DNA of 8,668 nt from JBOFCS01 sp051646185 (GTDB lineage Bacteria > Actinomycetota > Actinomycetes > Mycobacteriales > Mycobacteriaceae), in the NCBI GenBank assembly GCA_051646185.1, contig JBOFCS010000084.1, positions 1-8,668 on the forward strand. Reading direction: 5' to 3'. How positions within the stretch are numbered: position 1 is the first letter of the stretch; every line of letters starts with the position of its first letter. The notes beneath the pieces are model-generated. The model did not search any database and was not told the DNA's origin. It saw nothing but the letters and a program-made list of their open reading frames with translations. Position numbers and translations under genes: made by a program. Below, piece after piece: positions 1-7,319 of the stretch.

Positions 1-675
1 CTTGATCTTCGAGGCAGACCGGTCCGAGGATTGCCTGCACAGGTTGTTGGTGGAAGTGTCTCTGATGCTGAAGCGGCGTGGCGCGGTGCCTTTCTTGCTC
101 ACGGCTCGCTTACTGAGCCCGGGCGTTCTTCTGCTCTAGAAGTTAGTTGTCCAGGACCCGAGGCAGCTTTGGCTTTGGTCGGTGCCGCACGTCGGCTGGG
201 AGTTACGGCTAAAGCTCGAGAAATTCGTGGTAGTGATCGAGTAGTTATTCGTGATGGTGAGGCTATCGGTGCATTACTGACAAGGATGGGTGCTCAAGAC
301 ACTCGACTGGTATGGGAAGAGCGTCGGATGCGTCGGGAGGTACGAGCCACTGCAAATCGGCTTGCCAATTTTGACGATGCAAACTTGCGTCGATCTGCTA
401 GAGCTGCGGTTGCCGCAGCAGCAAGGGTGGAGCGTGCATTAGAAATTCTGGGTGAGGAAGTTCCTGAACATCTAGCTGCTGCCGGTGGGCTCCGTATTCA
501 ACACAGGCAGGCTTCACTTGAAGAGCTGGGGCAGTTAGCCGATCCTCCGATGACAAAAGATGCAGTTGCCGGTCGGATTCGTCGATTGCTATCCATGGCG
601 GATAAAAAGGCAAAGATTGATGGGGTACCAGATACCGAATCTGCAGTGACTGCAGAATTGCTGGATGAGGCGTAG
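1..675 (+). CDS. whiA: WhiA, DNA-binding regulator of sporulation/cell division (3' part; 5' end outside window)
   Basis: The reading frame is open from base 1 and ends at TAG 673-675, giving the last 224 residues of a protein whose family is usually about 325-330 residues, so roughly the first 100 are missing. An in-frame TTG at 31 is an internal Leu codon, because the homologous sequence continues upstream of it (LDLRGRPVRG). Visible are the later part of the LAGLIDADG-like domain (AAWRGAFLAHGSLTEPG), the basic linker EERRMRREVRATANRLANFDDANLRRS, and the C-terminal helix-turn-helix around QASLEELGQLADPPMTKDAVAGRIRRLL. Family knowledge: WhiA binds DNA and, with WhiB, activates septation/sporulation genes in Streptomyces; in non-sporulating actinobacteria it is conserved and linked to division. 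In many actinobacteria it follows rapZ and a YvcK-type gene and precedes gap, as here. The identification is very secure; the exact regulon is not visible. Confidence 0.96.
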   Translation, partial: LDLRGRPVRGLPAQVVGGSVSDAEAAWRGAFLAHGSLTEPGRSSALEVSCPGPEAALALVGAARRLGVTAKAREIRGSDRVVIRDGEAIGALLTRMGAQDTRLVWEERRMRREVRATANRLANFDDANLRRSARAAVAAAARVERALEILGEEVPEHLAAAGGLRIQHRQASLEELGQLADPPMTKDAVAGRIRRLLSMADKKAKIDGVPDTESAVTAELLDEA

Positions 676-838
676 TGCGGTCTGGCTAAACTAGGGGGAC
701 TTGGCATAGCCCTATTTGGTTAGGCATTAGGCTGGGCTGCACAGTGTTTTTCTTGGAACGTATGAGTAGCACACAATCAGTATCGTGGGCAGTTCGCTCG
801 CGAACATAACACCTCAACATGGGGCAAAGGAGACAAAC
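676..838. other. whiA-gap intergenic region, probable gap operon promoter/leader (sites not resolved)
   Basis: This 163-nt gap precedes a highly expressed glycolytic operon, so a promoter is expected. Several actinobacterial -10-like TANNNT hexamers occur (TAAACT 687-692, TAGGCT 728-733, TATCGT 781-786) but none has a convincing -35 at 16-18 nt. TTGGCA 701-706 and TTGGAA 753-758 are the best -35-like words and both are badly spaced. A small 7-bp tandem, TTAGGCA TTAGGCT, covers 720-733, and AGCCC 708-712 could pair with GGGCT 734-738 with a long loop. I see no convincing terminator for whiA, so read-through into gap remains possible. Confidence 0.35.
826..833 (+). promoter_or_regulatory. Ribosome binding site of gap (decides GTG start)
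   Basis: AAAGGAGA lies 5 nt before GTG 839 and is the strongest Shine-Dalgarno match of the glycolytic genes here. It supports GTG 839 over the in-frame start at 785, which would add 18 residues of no family resemblance. Confidence 0.85.
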
Positions 839-1858
839 GTGACGGTCCGGGTAGGCGTAAATGGCTTTGGTCGTATCGGGCGCAACTTCTTCAGGGCTGT
901 GGATGCGCAGAAGGCGCTCGGGACCACAGATATTGAAATTGTTGCCGTTAATGACCTCACAGACAATGCGGCTCTTGCGCATTTGCTCAAATATGATTCC
1001 ATCTTGGGCCGTTTGCCATATGAGGTTTCGCTTGAGGGTGACGACACCATCGTTGTTGGTAAGCACAAGATCAAGGCGCTTTCCTTGCGTGAAGGTCCAT
1101 CGGCATTGCCATGGGGAGATCTTGGAGTTGACGTTGTTGTGGAATCCACCGGTATTTTCACTGATGCTGCCAAAGCTAAGGGACATCTGGATGCCGGAGC
1201 AAAGAAGGTCATTATTTCAGCCCCAGCTTCCGGCGAGGACATCACTATTGTGATGGGGGTTAACGATGATAAATATGACGGCAGTCAGAATATTATCTCT
1301 AATGCCTCGTGCACGACAAACTGTCTCGGTCCCATTGCTAAGGTGCTTAACGACGAATTTGGCGTCCTTAAAGGACTGATGACCACGGTCCATGCTTACA
1401 CCCAGGATCAGAATCTGCAGGATGGCCCGCACTCTGATTTGCGTAGGGCCAGGGCTGCCGCGCTCAATGTGGTGCCCACCGGTACTGGAGCGGCAAAGGC
1501 TATTGGTTTGGTTCTCCCAGAGCTACTGGGCAAGCTTGATGGGTATGCCTTGCGGGTGCCAATTCCCACCGGCTCGGTTACTGACCTCACGGCCCAGTTG
1601 GCAAAAACAGCTTCGGCAGAGGAAATTAATGCGGCGATGAAAGCAGCCGCCGAAGGCCCCTTGAAGGGTATTTTGAAGTACAGCACTGCTCCGATTGTAT
1701 CGTCAGACATCGTTACAGACGCACATTCGAGTATTTTTGACGCACCCTTGACTAAGGTGATCGACGATCAAGTGAAGATCGTTTCGTGGTATGACAATGA
1801 GTGGGGCTACTCTAACCGTTTGGTTGATCTCATTGGTCTTGTTGGTAAGTCACTGTAA
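839..1858 (+). CDS. gap: Glyceraldehyde-3-phosphate dehydrogenase, type I (GapA)
   Basis: Cytosolic enzyme that oxidises glyceraldehyde-3-phosphate with NAD and phosphate to 1,3-bisphosphoglycerate, reversible in gluconeogenesis. From GTG 839 the protein has 339 residues, the normal length. The Rossmann motif VGVNGFGRIGRN is at 5-16. The catalytic Cys is C158 in SNASCTTNC, and the partner His is H185 in TTVHAYT, 27 residues later as in the family. The C-terminal WYDNEWGYS (317-325) is intact. An Asp after the second strand (VNDL, D39) and the PH in DGPHSDLRRARAA are consistent with NAD preference, which is inferred. The start follows a strong RBS. It is the first gene of the gap-pgk-tpiA block. 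The gene is visibly richer in G+C than ppc downstream and favours AAG for lysine, as expected for a very highly expressed gene. Confidence 0.97.
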   Translation: MTVRVGVNGFGRIGRNFFRAVDAQKALGTTDIEIVAVNDLTDNAALAHLLKYDSILGRLPYEVSLEGDDTIVVGKHKIKALSLREGPSALPWGDLGVDVVVESTGIFTDAAKAKGHLDAGAKKVIISAPASGEDITIVMGVNDDKYDGSQNIISNASCTTNCLGPIAKVLNDEFGVLKGLMTTVHAYTQDQNLQDGPHSDLRRARAAALNVVPTGTGAAKAIGLVLPELLGKLDGYALRVPIPTGSVTDLTAQLAKTASAEEINAAMKAAAEGPLKGILKYSTAPIVSSDIVTDAHSSIFDAPLTKVIDDQVKIVSWYDNEWGYSNRLVDLIGLVGKSL

Positions 1859-1878
1859 TTCGTTAGGCCACTGTAATT
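1851..1878 (+). repeat. 10-bp direct repeat CACTGTAATT spanning the gap stop codon
   Basis: CACTGTAATT occurs at 1851-1860 (containing the gap stop codon TAA) and again at 1869-1878, an 18-bp offset. It looks like a small local duplication in the gap-pgk spacer. No function is evident. Confidence 0.75.
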
Positions 1879-1906
1879 TCAGGCGATGAGAGATTGAGAA
1901 ATAAGC

Positions 1907-3121
1907 ATGTCAGTTAAGACACTTAACGATCTGCTGGAACTTGGCGTGTCAGGGCGCACCGTATTAGTGCGTTCTGACCTCAACGTCCCATTGGATGATA
2001 CTGGTACAATCACCGACCCAGGACGAATTGTGGCTTCAATTCCTACAATTCGGGCGCTTTCAGGGGCGGGTGCAAAAGTTATTATCGTCGCCCATCTGGG
2101 ACGTCCATTCTCGGATGCTGATGTTGCTTTTTCTTTAGCTCCAATCGCAACAGCTTTCTCGGATTTACTGGGACGGCATGTTCAGCTTGCCGGTGATGTT
2201 GTAGGGACAGATGCTTTAGCTAGGGCGGAGGGGCTAACTGAAGGTGATGTTTTACTTCTGGAAAATATCCGCTTTGACCCGAGAGAAACCAGCAAGGTTG
2301 ATGCCGAACGCGAAGCCTTAGCCAGGGCTTTAGTGGAGCTTGTTGGTGACGACGGTGCATTTGTTTCTGATGGATTTGGAGTTGTACATCGTAAGCAAGC
2401 TTCGGTATATGATGTGGCAAAACTTTTACCACATTATGCCGGTGGTTTAGTGGGCGCCGAGGTCGAAGTGCTGGCTAAACTTACCGCCAGTTCCCAGCGT
2501 CCGTATGCGGTTGTTCTCGGTGGTTCAAAAGTTTCCGACAAGCTTGCAGTAATTGAGGCATTGGCACCTAAGGTTGATACCCTGGTTATCGGTGGTGGAA
2601 TGTGCTTCACTTTCCTTGCTGCACAAGGATCTTCGGTAGGAAACTCGCTACTTCAAGAAGATATGATTGCTACCTGTAAGCAGTTATTGGAAACGTATGC
2701 AGATGTCATCCGATTGCCGCATGACATCGTTGTTGCAGATAGTTTCTCAGCTCAGGCGCAGACTCAAATTGTTTCAGCTACTGAGATCCCTGATGGCTGG
2801 ATGGGATTGGATATTGGGCCAGAATCTGTTGCACGATTTGGATCTGCGCTGAGCAATGCCCAGACCATTTTTTGGAATGGTCCAATGGGTGTCTTTGAGT
2901 TTGAGCAATTTTCCTCAGGTACTCGCGGAGTATCTGAGGCCATTATTGAAGCAACGCAAAAGGGCGCCTTTAGTGTTGTGGGTGGCGGTGATTCAGCGGC
3001 GGCAGTTCGTGCTCTTGGTTTGCCCGATGACGGATTTTCACATATTTCTACGGGCGGTGGAGCGTCTTTGGAATATCTTGAAGGCAAAACCTTGCCTGGT
3101 ATTGATGTTCTCGAAAGCTAA
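1907..3121 (+). CDS. pgk: Phosphoglycerate kinase
   Basis: Cytosolic kinase that transfers phosphate from 1,3-bisphosphoglycerate to ADP, giving ATP and 3-phosphoglycerate; it uses the product of the gene just upstream. The 404-residue length is typical. The N-terminal substrate-binding half shows the PGK signature VLVRSDLNVPL (19-29) and HLGRP (63-67), then DGFGVVHRKQASVYD (155-169), the actinobacterial version of the usual DAFG..HR segment. The C-terminal nucleotide-binding half shows LGGSKVSDK (204-212), DIGP (302-305), WNGPMGVFE (323-331), GGGDS (359-363) and STGGGASLEYLEGK (381-394). The start ATG 1907 has only a weak upstream GAGAA (1896-1900), 48 nt after gap, so translation may benefit from coupling to gap. 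One small oddity: the residue after HLGRP is F rather than the frequent K. Assignment is certain from motif order and full-length agreement. Confidence 0.97.
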   Translation: MSVKTLNDLLELGVSGRTVLVRSDLNVPLDDTGTITDPGRIVASIPTIRALSGAGAKVIIVAHLGRPFSDADVAFSLAPIATAFSDLLGRHVQLAGDVVGTDALARAEGLTEGDVLLLENIRFDPRETSKVDAEREALARALVELVGDDGAFVSDGFGVVHRKQASVYDVAKLLPHYAGGLVGAEVEVLAKLTASSQRPYAVVLGGSKVSDKLAVIEALAPKVDTLVIGGGMCFTFLAAQGSSVGNSLLQEDMIATCKQLLETYADVIRLPHDIVVADSFSAQAQTQIVSATEIPDGWMGLDIGPESVARFGSALSNAQTIFWNGPMGVFEFEQFSSGTRGVSEAIIEATQKGAFSVVGGGDSAAAVRALGLPDDGFSHISTGGGASLEYLEGKTLPGIDVLES

Positions 3122-3136
3122 TCCCTCAATCGTGAT

Positions 3137-3142
3137 AAAGGA
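3137..3142 (+). promoter_or_regulatory. Ribosome binding site of tpiA
   Basis: AAAGGA lies 9 nt upstream of ATG 3152 in the short pgk-tpiA spacer. It fixes the start at the conserved MARKPLIAGNWKMN N-terminus. Confidence 0.75.
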
Positions 3143-3151
3143 CTGAAAGCA

Positions 3152-3937
3152 ATGGCACGTAAGCCGCTCATCGCCGGTAACTGGAAGATGAATCTCAATC
3201 ATTTTGAAGCTATCGCTCTGGTTCAAAAAATCGCTTTTTCGTTGCCGGAAAAGTATTTTGATAAAGTTGACGTAACAGTTATTCCCCCTTTTACTGATAT
3301 CCGTAGTGTTCAGACGCTTATTGAAGGCGATAAATTATTACTCACCTATGGCGCCCAGGATCTATCTGCGCATGACTTGGGGGCTTACACCGGTGAGATT
3401 AGTGGTGCCTTCTTATCAAAATTGGGTTGTACCTACGTGGTTGTTGGGCATTCAGAACGGCGTACCTTCCATCATGAAAGCGATGATCTGGTTTTAGCTA
3501 AAACGAAGGCGGCACTTAAGCATGGATTGACGCCAATTGTTTGCATCGGTGAAGGCTTAGAGGTTCGTGAGGCTGGCTCGCATGTTCAGTATAATGTTGA
3601 CCAGTTACGTGGTTCGCTTGCAGGTTTGACTGTTGAAGAAGTTGGCGGTGTTGTTGTAGCTTATGAACCAGTCTGGGCTATCGGCACCGGACGTGTTGCT
3701 AGTGCAAGCGATGCCCAGGAAGTGTGCCAGGCGGTGCGAGAAGAAATTGCGATTTTAGCTTCACCTGAGATTGCTTCGTCTGTTCGAATTTTGTACGGTG
3801 GCTCGGTTAGTGCCAAGAATGTCGGTGAGATAGTTGGGCAACAGGATGTTGATGGCGCCCTGGTAGGCGGGGCTTCTCTAAAACCTGATGAATTTGCTAC
3901 TTTGTCGGCGATTGCAGCTGGTGGGCCTCTTCCTTGA
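3152..3937 (+). CDS. tpiA: Triosephosphate isomerase
   Basis: Cytosolic TIM-barrel enzyme that interconverts dihydroxyacetone phosphate and glyceraldehyde-3-phosphate, feeding GapA. The protein has 261 residues, normal for actinobacteria. All key positions are present: N10 and K12 in GNWKMN, catalytic H100 in VVVGHSERR (97-104), catalytic base E172 in AYEPVWAIGTGR (170-181, which includes the flexible phosphate-gripping loop 6), YGGSVSAKN (215-223) and the second phosphate-binding segment VGGASL (238-243). ATG 3152 is preceded by AAAGGA and starts 30 nt after the pgk stop, so co-transcription with pgk is very likely. The gene ends at TGA 3935-3937 and is followed by a 132-nt spacer before secG. 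Nothing appears damaged. Confidence 0.97.
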   Translation: MARKPLIAGNWKMNLNHFEAIALVQKIAFSLPEKYFDKVDVTVIPPFTDIRSVQTLIEGDKLLLTYGAQDLSAHDLGAYTGEISGAFLSKLGCTYVVVGHSERRTFHHESDDLVLAKTKAALKHGLTPIVCIGEGLEVREAGSHVQYNVDQLRGSLAGLTVEEVGGVVVAYEPVWAIGTGRVASASDAQEVCQAVREEIAILASPEIASSVRILYGGSVSAKNVGEIVGQQDVDGALVGGASLKPDEFATLSAIAAGGPLP

Positions 3938-3966
3938 GAGGTTTTCCGGTGGTTTTAGGGTATGCA

Positions 3967-3997
3967 TTGATACGTTGCCGCCAACAACGGGTAGTGT
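3967..3997 (+). promoter_or_regulatory. Weak candidate promoter upstream of secG
   Basis: TTGATA (3967-3972, one mismatch to TTGACA) and TAGTGT (3992-3997, fits actinobacterial TANNNT) are separated by 19 nt, slightly long. The spacer contains the small inverted repeat CGTTG/CAACG (3973-3989). It could allow secG and possibly ppc to be transcribed apart from the glycolytic genes. This is pattern-based inference only. Confidence 0.25.
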
Positions 3998-4069
3998 TAG
4001 GTCTTGCTGGTTAGCGCAAAGCATCAGCCCTTATGCATGTATTTACAGGAAAGGTCGACTGAGAAGAAC

Positions 4070-4306
4070 ATGGAACTGTTCCTCGATATTCTTTTGATTG
4101 TGACAAGCCTTTTGCTGGTCCTTTTGGTACTTCTACACCGAGGCAAAGGCGGAGGTCTATCTACCCTTTTTGGCGGTGGAGTACAGTCGAGTCTTTCTGG
4201 TTCCTCTGTTGTGGAGAAGAATCTTGACCGCGTGACCTTGTTTGTTGGTGCAATCTGGCTTATTTCCATTCTTGGTGTTGGACTCCAAATTAAACTCAGT
4301 AGTTAG
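4070..4306 (+). CDS. secG: Preprotein translocase subunit SecG
   Basis: Small inner-membrane subunit of the SecYEG channel that assists SecA-driven protein export. From ATG 4070 the product has 78 residues, the usual actinobacterial length. It shows the SecG layout: hydrophobic segment 1 at about residues 4-22, a cytoplasmic glycine-rich loop GKGGGLSTLFGGG (25-37) with VQSSLSGSSVVEKNLDR, and hydrophobic segment 2 at about 56-73. An in-frame start at 4004 would add 22 residues (MLVSAKHQPL...) not seen in SecG, so ATG 4070 is preferred. Its RBS is modest (GAGAAG 4061-4066, very close to the ATG; a better AGGAAAGG at 4047-4054 is too far). It sits between tpiA and ppc, a placement known from other actinobacteria, with no obvious metabolic reason. 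Confidence 0.95.
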   Translation: MELFLDILLIVTSLLLVLLVLLHRGKGGGLSTLFGGGVQSSLSGSSVVEKNLDRVTLFVGAIWLISILGVGLQIKLSS

Positions 4307-4379
4307 GCTCTGACGTTATCTGAATATGCCTAACCATTTCTGTGCTCGATTGTCATGCGCCCGCAACATGTAGCAGTAA

Positions 4380-4390
4380 TACTGTGAACT
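4380..4390 (+). promoter_or_regulatory. Candidate -10 element for a leaderless ppc transcript
   Basis: TACTGT (4380-4385) fits the actinobacterial TANNNT -10 pattern and is followed by five bases and then ATG 4391. Transcription would therefore be expected to start at or next to the A of the start codon. No Shine-Dalgarno sequence precedes the ATG, which fits a leaderless mRNA. TTGTCA (4350-4355) resembles a -35 but is too far (24 nt) from this hexamer. Confidence 0.45.
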
Positions 4391-7183
4391 ATGTCAGATG
4401 TGAGTGTTCATATCAATGCAACGAGTACCGGACGTGCTGCTACCGAGCCACTTCGTGAAGATATTCGCCTGTTAGGTGGAATGCTTGGTGAAATTGTTTC
4501 TGAGCATTCCGGCATTAAGATTTTTGAACTTGTTGAGCAAGCCAGAGTTGAATCGTTCCGAGTTCGGCGTTCTGAGATTGATAGAAATCAGCTTGCGTCG
4601 ATATTTCTTGATATTGATACCGATACAGCTATTGCTGTGATCAGAGCATTTAATCTTTTTGCGCTACTGGCAAATCTTGCCGAAGATCATCATCGGGAGC
4701 GACGACGGCGTATTCATATTCGAGCAGGCGAGCCACCGCAGGATAGCAGTCTGGCGGCTACATATAACAAGATTGCGGCGGCTGGCCTTGATGACAAAGT
4801 GGTCTCTGAGGCTTTAGCTGGTGCTTTAGTATCCCCAGTAATTACTGCACATCCAACTGAGACGCGGCGGAGAACAGTTTTTGAGACTCAACGCAAGATA
4901 ACCGAATTATTGCGTTATCGAGAGTTAACCGATCATGCTGGCCTTGAGCTTGCCGAAATTGATAATAACATTCGCAGGCAAATCCTCACTCTCTGGCAAA
5001 CTGCTTTGATTCGTTTGTCCCGCTTACGTATTCAAGATGAAATTGAAGTCGGGCTTCGATATTATGATGCTGCGCTTTTTGAAGTTATTCCTAAAATTAA
5101 TGCTTCGGTGCGCAAAGAATTACGGAGTCGTTGGCCGGATGCAAATGTGCTTGTTGAACCCATTATTAGGCCTGGTTCATGGATTGGTGGTGATCGAGAT
5201 GGTAATCCCTTTGTCACCGCTGATATTGTGCGGATGGCAACGCATAGGGCAGCTGCCACGGCACTTGCCTACCATTTAGAGCAACTAAGTTATCTTGAAC
5301 AAGAGTTGTCTATGTCAGCCCGTTTAGTTCCCATTAGCGAACAATTGCATGCTCTGGCTGATAAGTCAGGCGATAATTCGCCATTTCGAGCCGATGAACC
5401 ATACCGTAGAGCGCTGCGAGGTATTAGATCGAGACTTACGGCAACCGCAAAGGTGTTGCTTGATGAACCATTACCGCATGCACTTGACGTTAGTGCAGAA
5501 AGTTACCACGATCCCCAGCAGTTGCTAGGTGATCTTAGCGTAGTCGACAAGGCCTTACGCGCTCATGGTAATCATTCGATAGCAGATGATCGACTTGCAA
5601 CTTTGTGTAATGCGATTGAAGTTTTTGGATTTCATCTCAGTGGATTGGATTTACGACAAAATTCCGAGGTCCATGAAAGTGTTATTGCAGAACTATTTGC
5701 TTGGGCCGGAGTTCATCCCAACTATGGCTCGCTGCCAGAAGAAGAACGGGTGGACTTGCTTGTTCGAGAGCTCACGACGCGTCGTCCGCTGATTGGTAGT
5801 GAAGCTATCTTTAGTGAGAATACGACAAAAGAGCTGGCTATTTTGCGTTCAGCCGCGGAGGCAGTGAAAAGCATTGGACCTGAGTGTATTCCAAACTATA
5901 TTATCAGTATGTGCACTTCGGTAAGTGATATGCTCGAAGCTGCTGTTTTGCTTAAAGAAGCTGGAATACTCGATCCAGGATCGAAATCTGACGGTAGTGA
6001 AGCTCGCTGCTCAGTGGGTATAGTTCCACTATTTGAAACCATTGAGGATTTGCAACAAGGGTCTGCTACTTTTCTTTCCACCTTCGCTATCCCGGTATAC
6101 CGGCACTTGGTCGCCAATGGGGGAAATCGTCAGGAAGTGATGCTTGGATATTCCGATTCGAATAAGGATGGTGGGTATCTAGCCGCGAACTGGGCATTAT
6201 ATCGCGCTGAATTAGAACTGGTTTCGGCAGCACACAAACTTGATATTCGATTGCGACTATTCCATGGTCGAGGTGGAACGGTAGGTAGAGGAGGAGGTCC
6301 TAGCTACGATGCAATTTTAGCCCAGCCTCCGGGAGCTGTGACGGGTTCGGTACGAATTACCGAACAGGGAGAAGTGATTGCAGCAAAATACGCTGAGCCA
6401 CGACTGGCACATCGGAATTTAGAAACACTTCTCGCGGCAACGCTAGAGTCGACGTTACTTGATGTTGAGGGCTTAGGTTCAGAAGCGGAAGCAGCTTATG
6501 CGGTGCTTGATGATTTAGCTAGCCGCGCTCGAATCGCATATAGCGCTTTGGTGCATAACACTCCCGGCTTTGTGGAATATTTCGAAGCATCAACCCCTGT
6601 TGCAGAGATTGGTGCTTTAAATATCGGAAGCAGGCCGACATCACGGAAACAAACACAGTCTATTGCTGATCTTCGAGCTATTCCTTGGGTACTCGCGTGG
6701 AGTCAGTCACGGGTTATGCTTCCTGGTTGGTACGGGACGGGTACGGCTTTTGCCGGTTGGGTTGCAGGTGATCCAGGCAAACTTTTGATTTTAACTAATC
6801 TTTATAAACAATGGCCATTCTTCCGGACGGTAATGTCCAATATGGCTCAAGTCCTGGCCAAATCAGATATGGGGCTCGCAGCACGGTATGCGGAGCTGGT
6901 GTCGAATGTTGATTTACGTGAACGAGTTTTTGCCATGATTACTGCTGAACATAAACGCACTATTGACATGTACCTTGCGATCACTGGTTCCGATGATTTA
7001 CTTGCCGATAATCCAGCCCTTGCCCGGTCGGTATTCAATAGATTTCCGTACTTAGAACCCCTTAACCATTTGCAGGTTGAATTATTAAGACGCTTCAGAG
7101 CCGGTGATGATGGGGATCAAGTGCGTCGGGGTATACAACTAACTATGAATGGTCTTGCTACAGCGTTGCGAAACAGTGGCTAG
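4391..7183 (+). CDS. ppc: Phosphoenolpyruvate carboxylase
   Basis: Cytosolic anaplerotic enzyme that adds bicarbonate to PEP to make oxaloacetate, connecting the glycolytic block to the TCA cycle and aspartate-family amino acids. The 930-residue length is full for a bacterial PEPC. Recognisable in order: FELVEQARVESFRVRR (45-60), the catalytic-His segment TAHPTETRRRT (152-162, H154), GSWIGGDRDGNPFVT (262-276), LDLRQNSE (419-426), the catalytic-Lys segment GYSDSNKDGG (586-595, K592), the mobile Arg/Gly loop FHGRGGTVGRGGGPSYD (624-640), GSVRITEQGE (652-661), IPWVLAWSQSR (764-774), and the C-terminal QLTMNGLATALRNSG (916-930), which is needed for allosteric/active-site architecture in the family. 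ATG 4391 has no RBS and may be leaderless. Its N-terminus resembles the mycobacterial form, being longer than the corynebacterial one. The coding sequence is AT-rich relative to gap (one 60-nt line near 5041 is only about one-third G+C). No damage seen. Confidence 0.97.
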   Translation: MSDVSVHINATSTGRAATEPLREDIRLLGGMLGEIVSEHSGIKIFELVEQARVESFRVRRSEIDRNQLASIFLDIDTDTAIAVIRAFNLFALLANLAEDHHRERRRRIHIRAGEPPQDSSLAATYNKIAAAGLDDKVVSEALAGALVSPVITAHPTETRRRTVFETQRKITELLRYRELTDHAGLELAEIDNNIRRQILTLWQTALIRLSRLRIQDEIEVGLRYYDAALFEVIPKINASVRKELRSRWPDANVLVEPIIRPGSWIGGDRDGNPFVTADIVRMATHRAAATALAYHLEQLSYLEQELSMSARLVPISEQLHALADKSGDNSPFRADEPYRRALRGIRSRLTATAKVLLDEPLPHALDVSAESYHDPQQLLGDLSVVDKALRAHGNHSIADDRLATLCNAIEVFGFHLSGLDLRQNSEVHESVIAELFAWAGVHPNYGSLPEEERVDLLVRELTTRRPLIGSEAIFSENTTKELAILRSAAEAVKSIGPECIPNYIISMCTSVSDMLEAAVLLKEAGILDPGSKSDGSEARCSVGIVPLFETIEDLQQGSATFLSTFAIPVYRHLVANGGNRQEVMLGYSDSNKDGGYLAANWALYRAELELVSAAHKLDIRLRLFHGRGGTVGRGGGPSYDAILAQPPGAVTGSVRITEQGEVIAAKYAEPRLAHRNLETLLAATLESTLLDVEGLGSEAEAAYAVLDDLASRARIAYSALVHNTPGFVEYFEASTPVAEIGALNIGSRPTSRKQTQSIADLRAIPWVLAWSQSRVMLPGWYGTGTAFAGWVAGDPGKLLILTNLYKQWPFFRTVMSNMAQVLAKSDMGLAARYAELVSNVDLRERVFAMITAEHKRTIDMYLAITGSDDLLADNPALARSVFNRFPYLEPLNHLQVELLRRFRAGDDGDQVRRGIQLTMNGLATALRNSG

Positions 7184-7190
7184 TGCTGCG

Positions 7191-7240
7191 GTGCTGATGT
7201 TAGAAAACCCTTTGTGAACAGCGATTTTAATTTTTTTTAA
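7191..7240 (+). terminator. Weak possible terminator after ppc
   Basis: GCT-GAT-GTT (7191-7199) can pair with AACAGC (7217-7222) with a 3-nt bulge, followed by a T-rich run to 7240 containing T8 at 7231-7238. The stem is short and bulged, so this is only a weak candidate. It is the only terminator-like structure I found in the window. Confidence 0.25.
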
Positions 7241-7277
7241 AAAAGTTTCCAAAAAATGGAACCAAAACGACATTTTT
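7222..7277. promoter_or_regulatory. AT-rich, A-tract-phased intergenic segment between ppc and the ESX-like module
   Basis: The stretch contains T4 (7225-7228), T8 (7231-7238) joined to A6 (7239-7244), A6 (7251-7256), A4 (7264-7267) and T5 (7273-7277). Several A-tract centres are about 10-12 bp apart, the pattern of intrinsically curved DNA. A small hairpin TTCCA-N5-TGGAA spans 7247-7261. Such DNA is a usual target of AT-binding nucleoid proteins (Lsr2 in actinobacteria) or can act as an UP-like promoter element; which applies here is inference. A clear -35/-10 pair was not found; TACCTA (7285-7290) lies 35 nt before the next start codon. Confidence 0.4.
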
Positions 7278-7306
7278 CCCGTCTTACCTATTGAGTCGAC
7301 AAACTT

Positions 7307-7316
7307 GAGAGGAAAG
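7307..7316 (+). promoter_or_regulatory. Ribosome binding site of the YbaB-like gene (decides start)
   Basis: GAGAGGAAAG ends 3 nt, and its AGG core about 7 nt, before ATG 7320. An in-frame TTG at 7305 overlaps this RBS and would only add five residues, so ATG 7320 is preferred. Confidence 0.75.
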
Positions 7317-7319
7317 ACA

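Noticed and set aside
708..738. AGCCC/GGGCT pairing after whiA as an intrinsic terminator
   Set aside because: Only 5 bp with a 21-nt loop and no T run follows.
785..838. N-terminal extension of GapA from an upstream start
   Set aside because: The extra 18 residues have no family resemblance and the strong AAAGGAGA RBS sits inside the extension, right before GTG 839.
686..1186. 166-codon open frame on the minus strand overlapping the start of gap
   Set aside because: It lies antisense to the certain gap coding region, has no recognisable motif, and reads as a shadow of gap codon structure.
2764..3087. 107-codon minus-strand open frame inside pgk
   Set aside because: Entirely antisense to conserved pgk motifs, with no RBS or motif of its own.
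4004..4069. N-terminal extension of SecG from TTG 4004
   Set aside because: SecG homologues begin with MEL at the ATG 4070 position; the extension is hydrophilic and unlike the family.
7239..7261. TTCCA-N5-TGGAA hairpin as a terminator for ppc
   Set aside because: The stem is only 5 bp and A/T-rich, and it is followed by A residues rather than a T run on the + strand.
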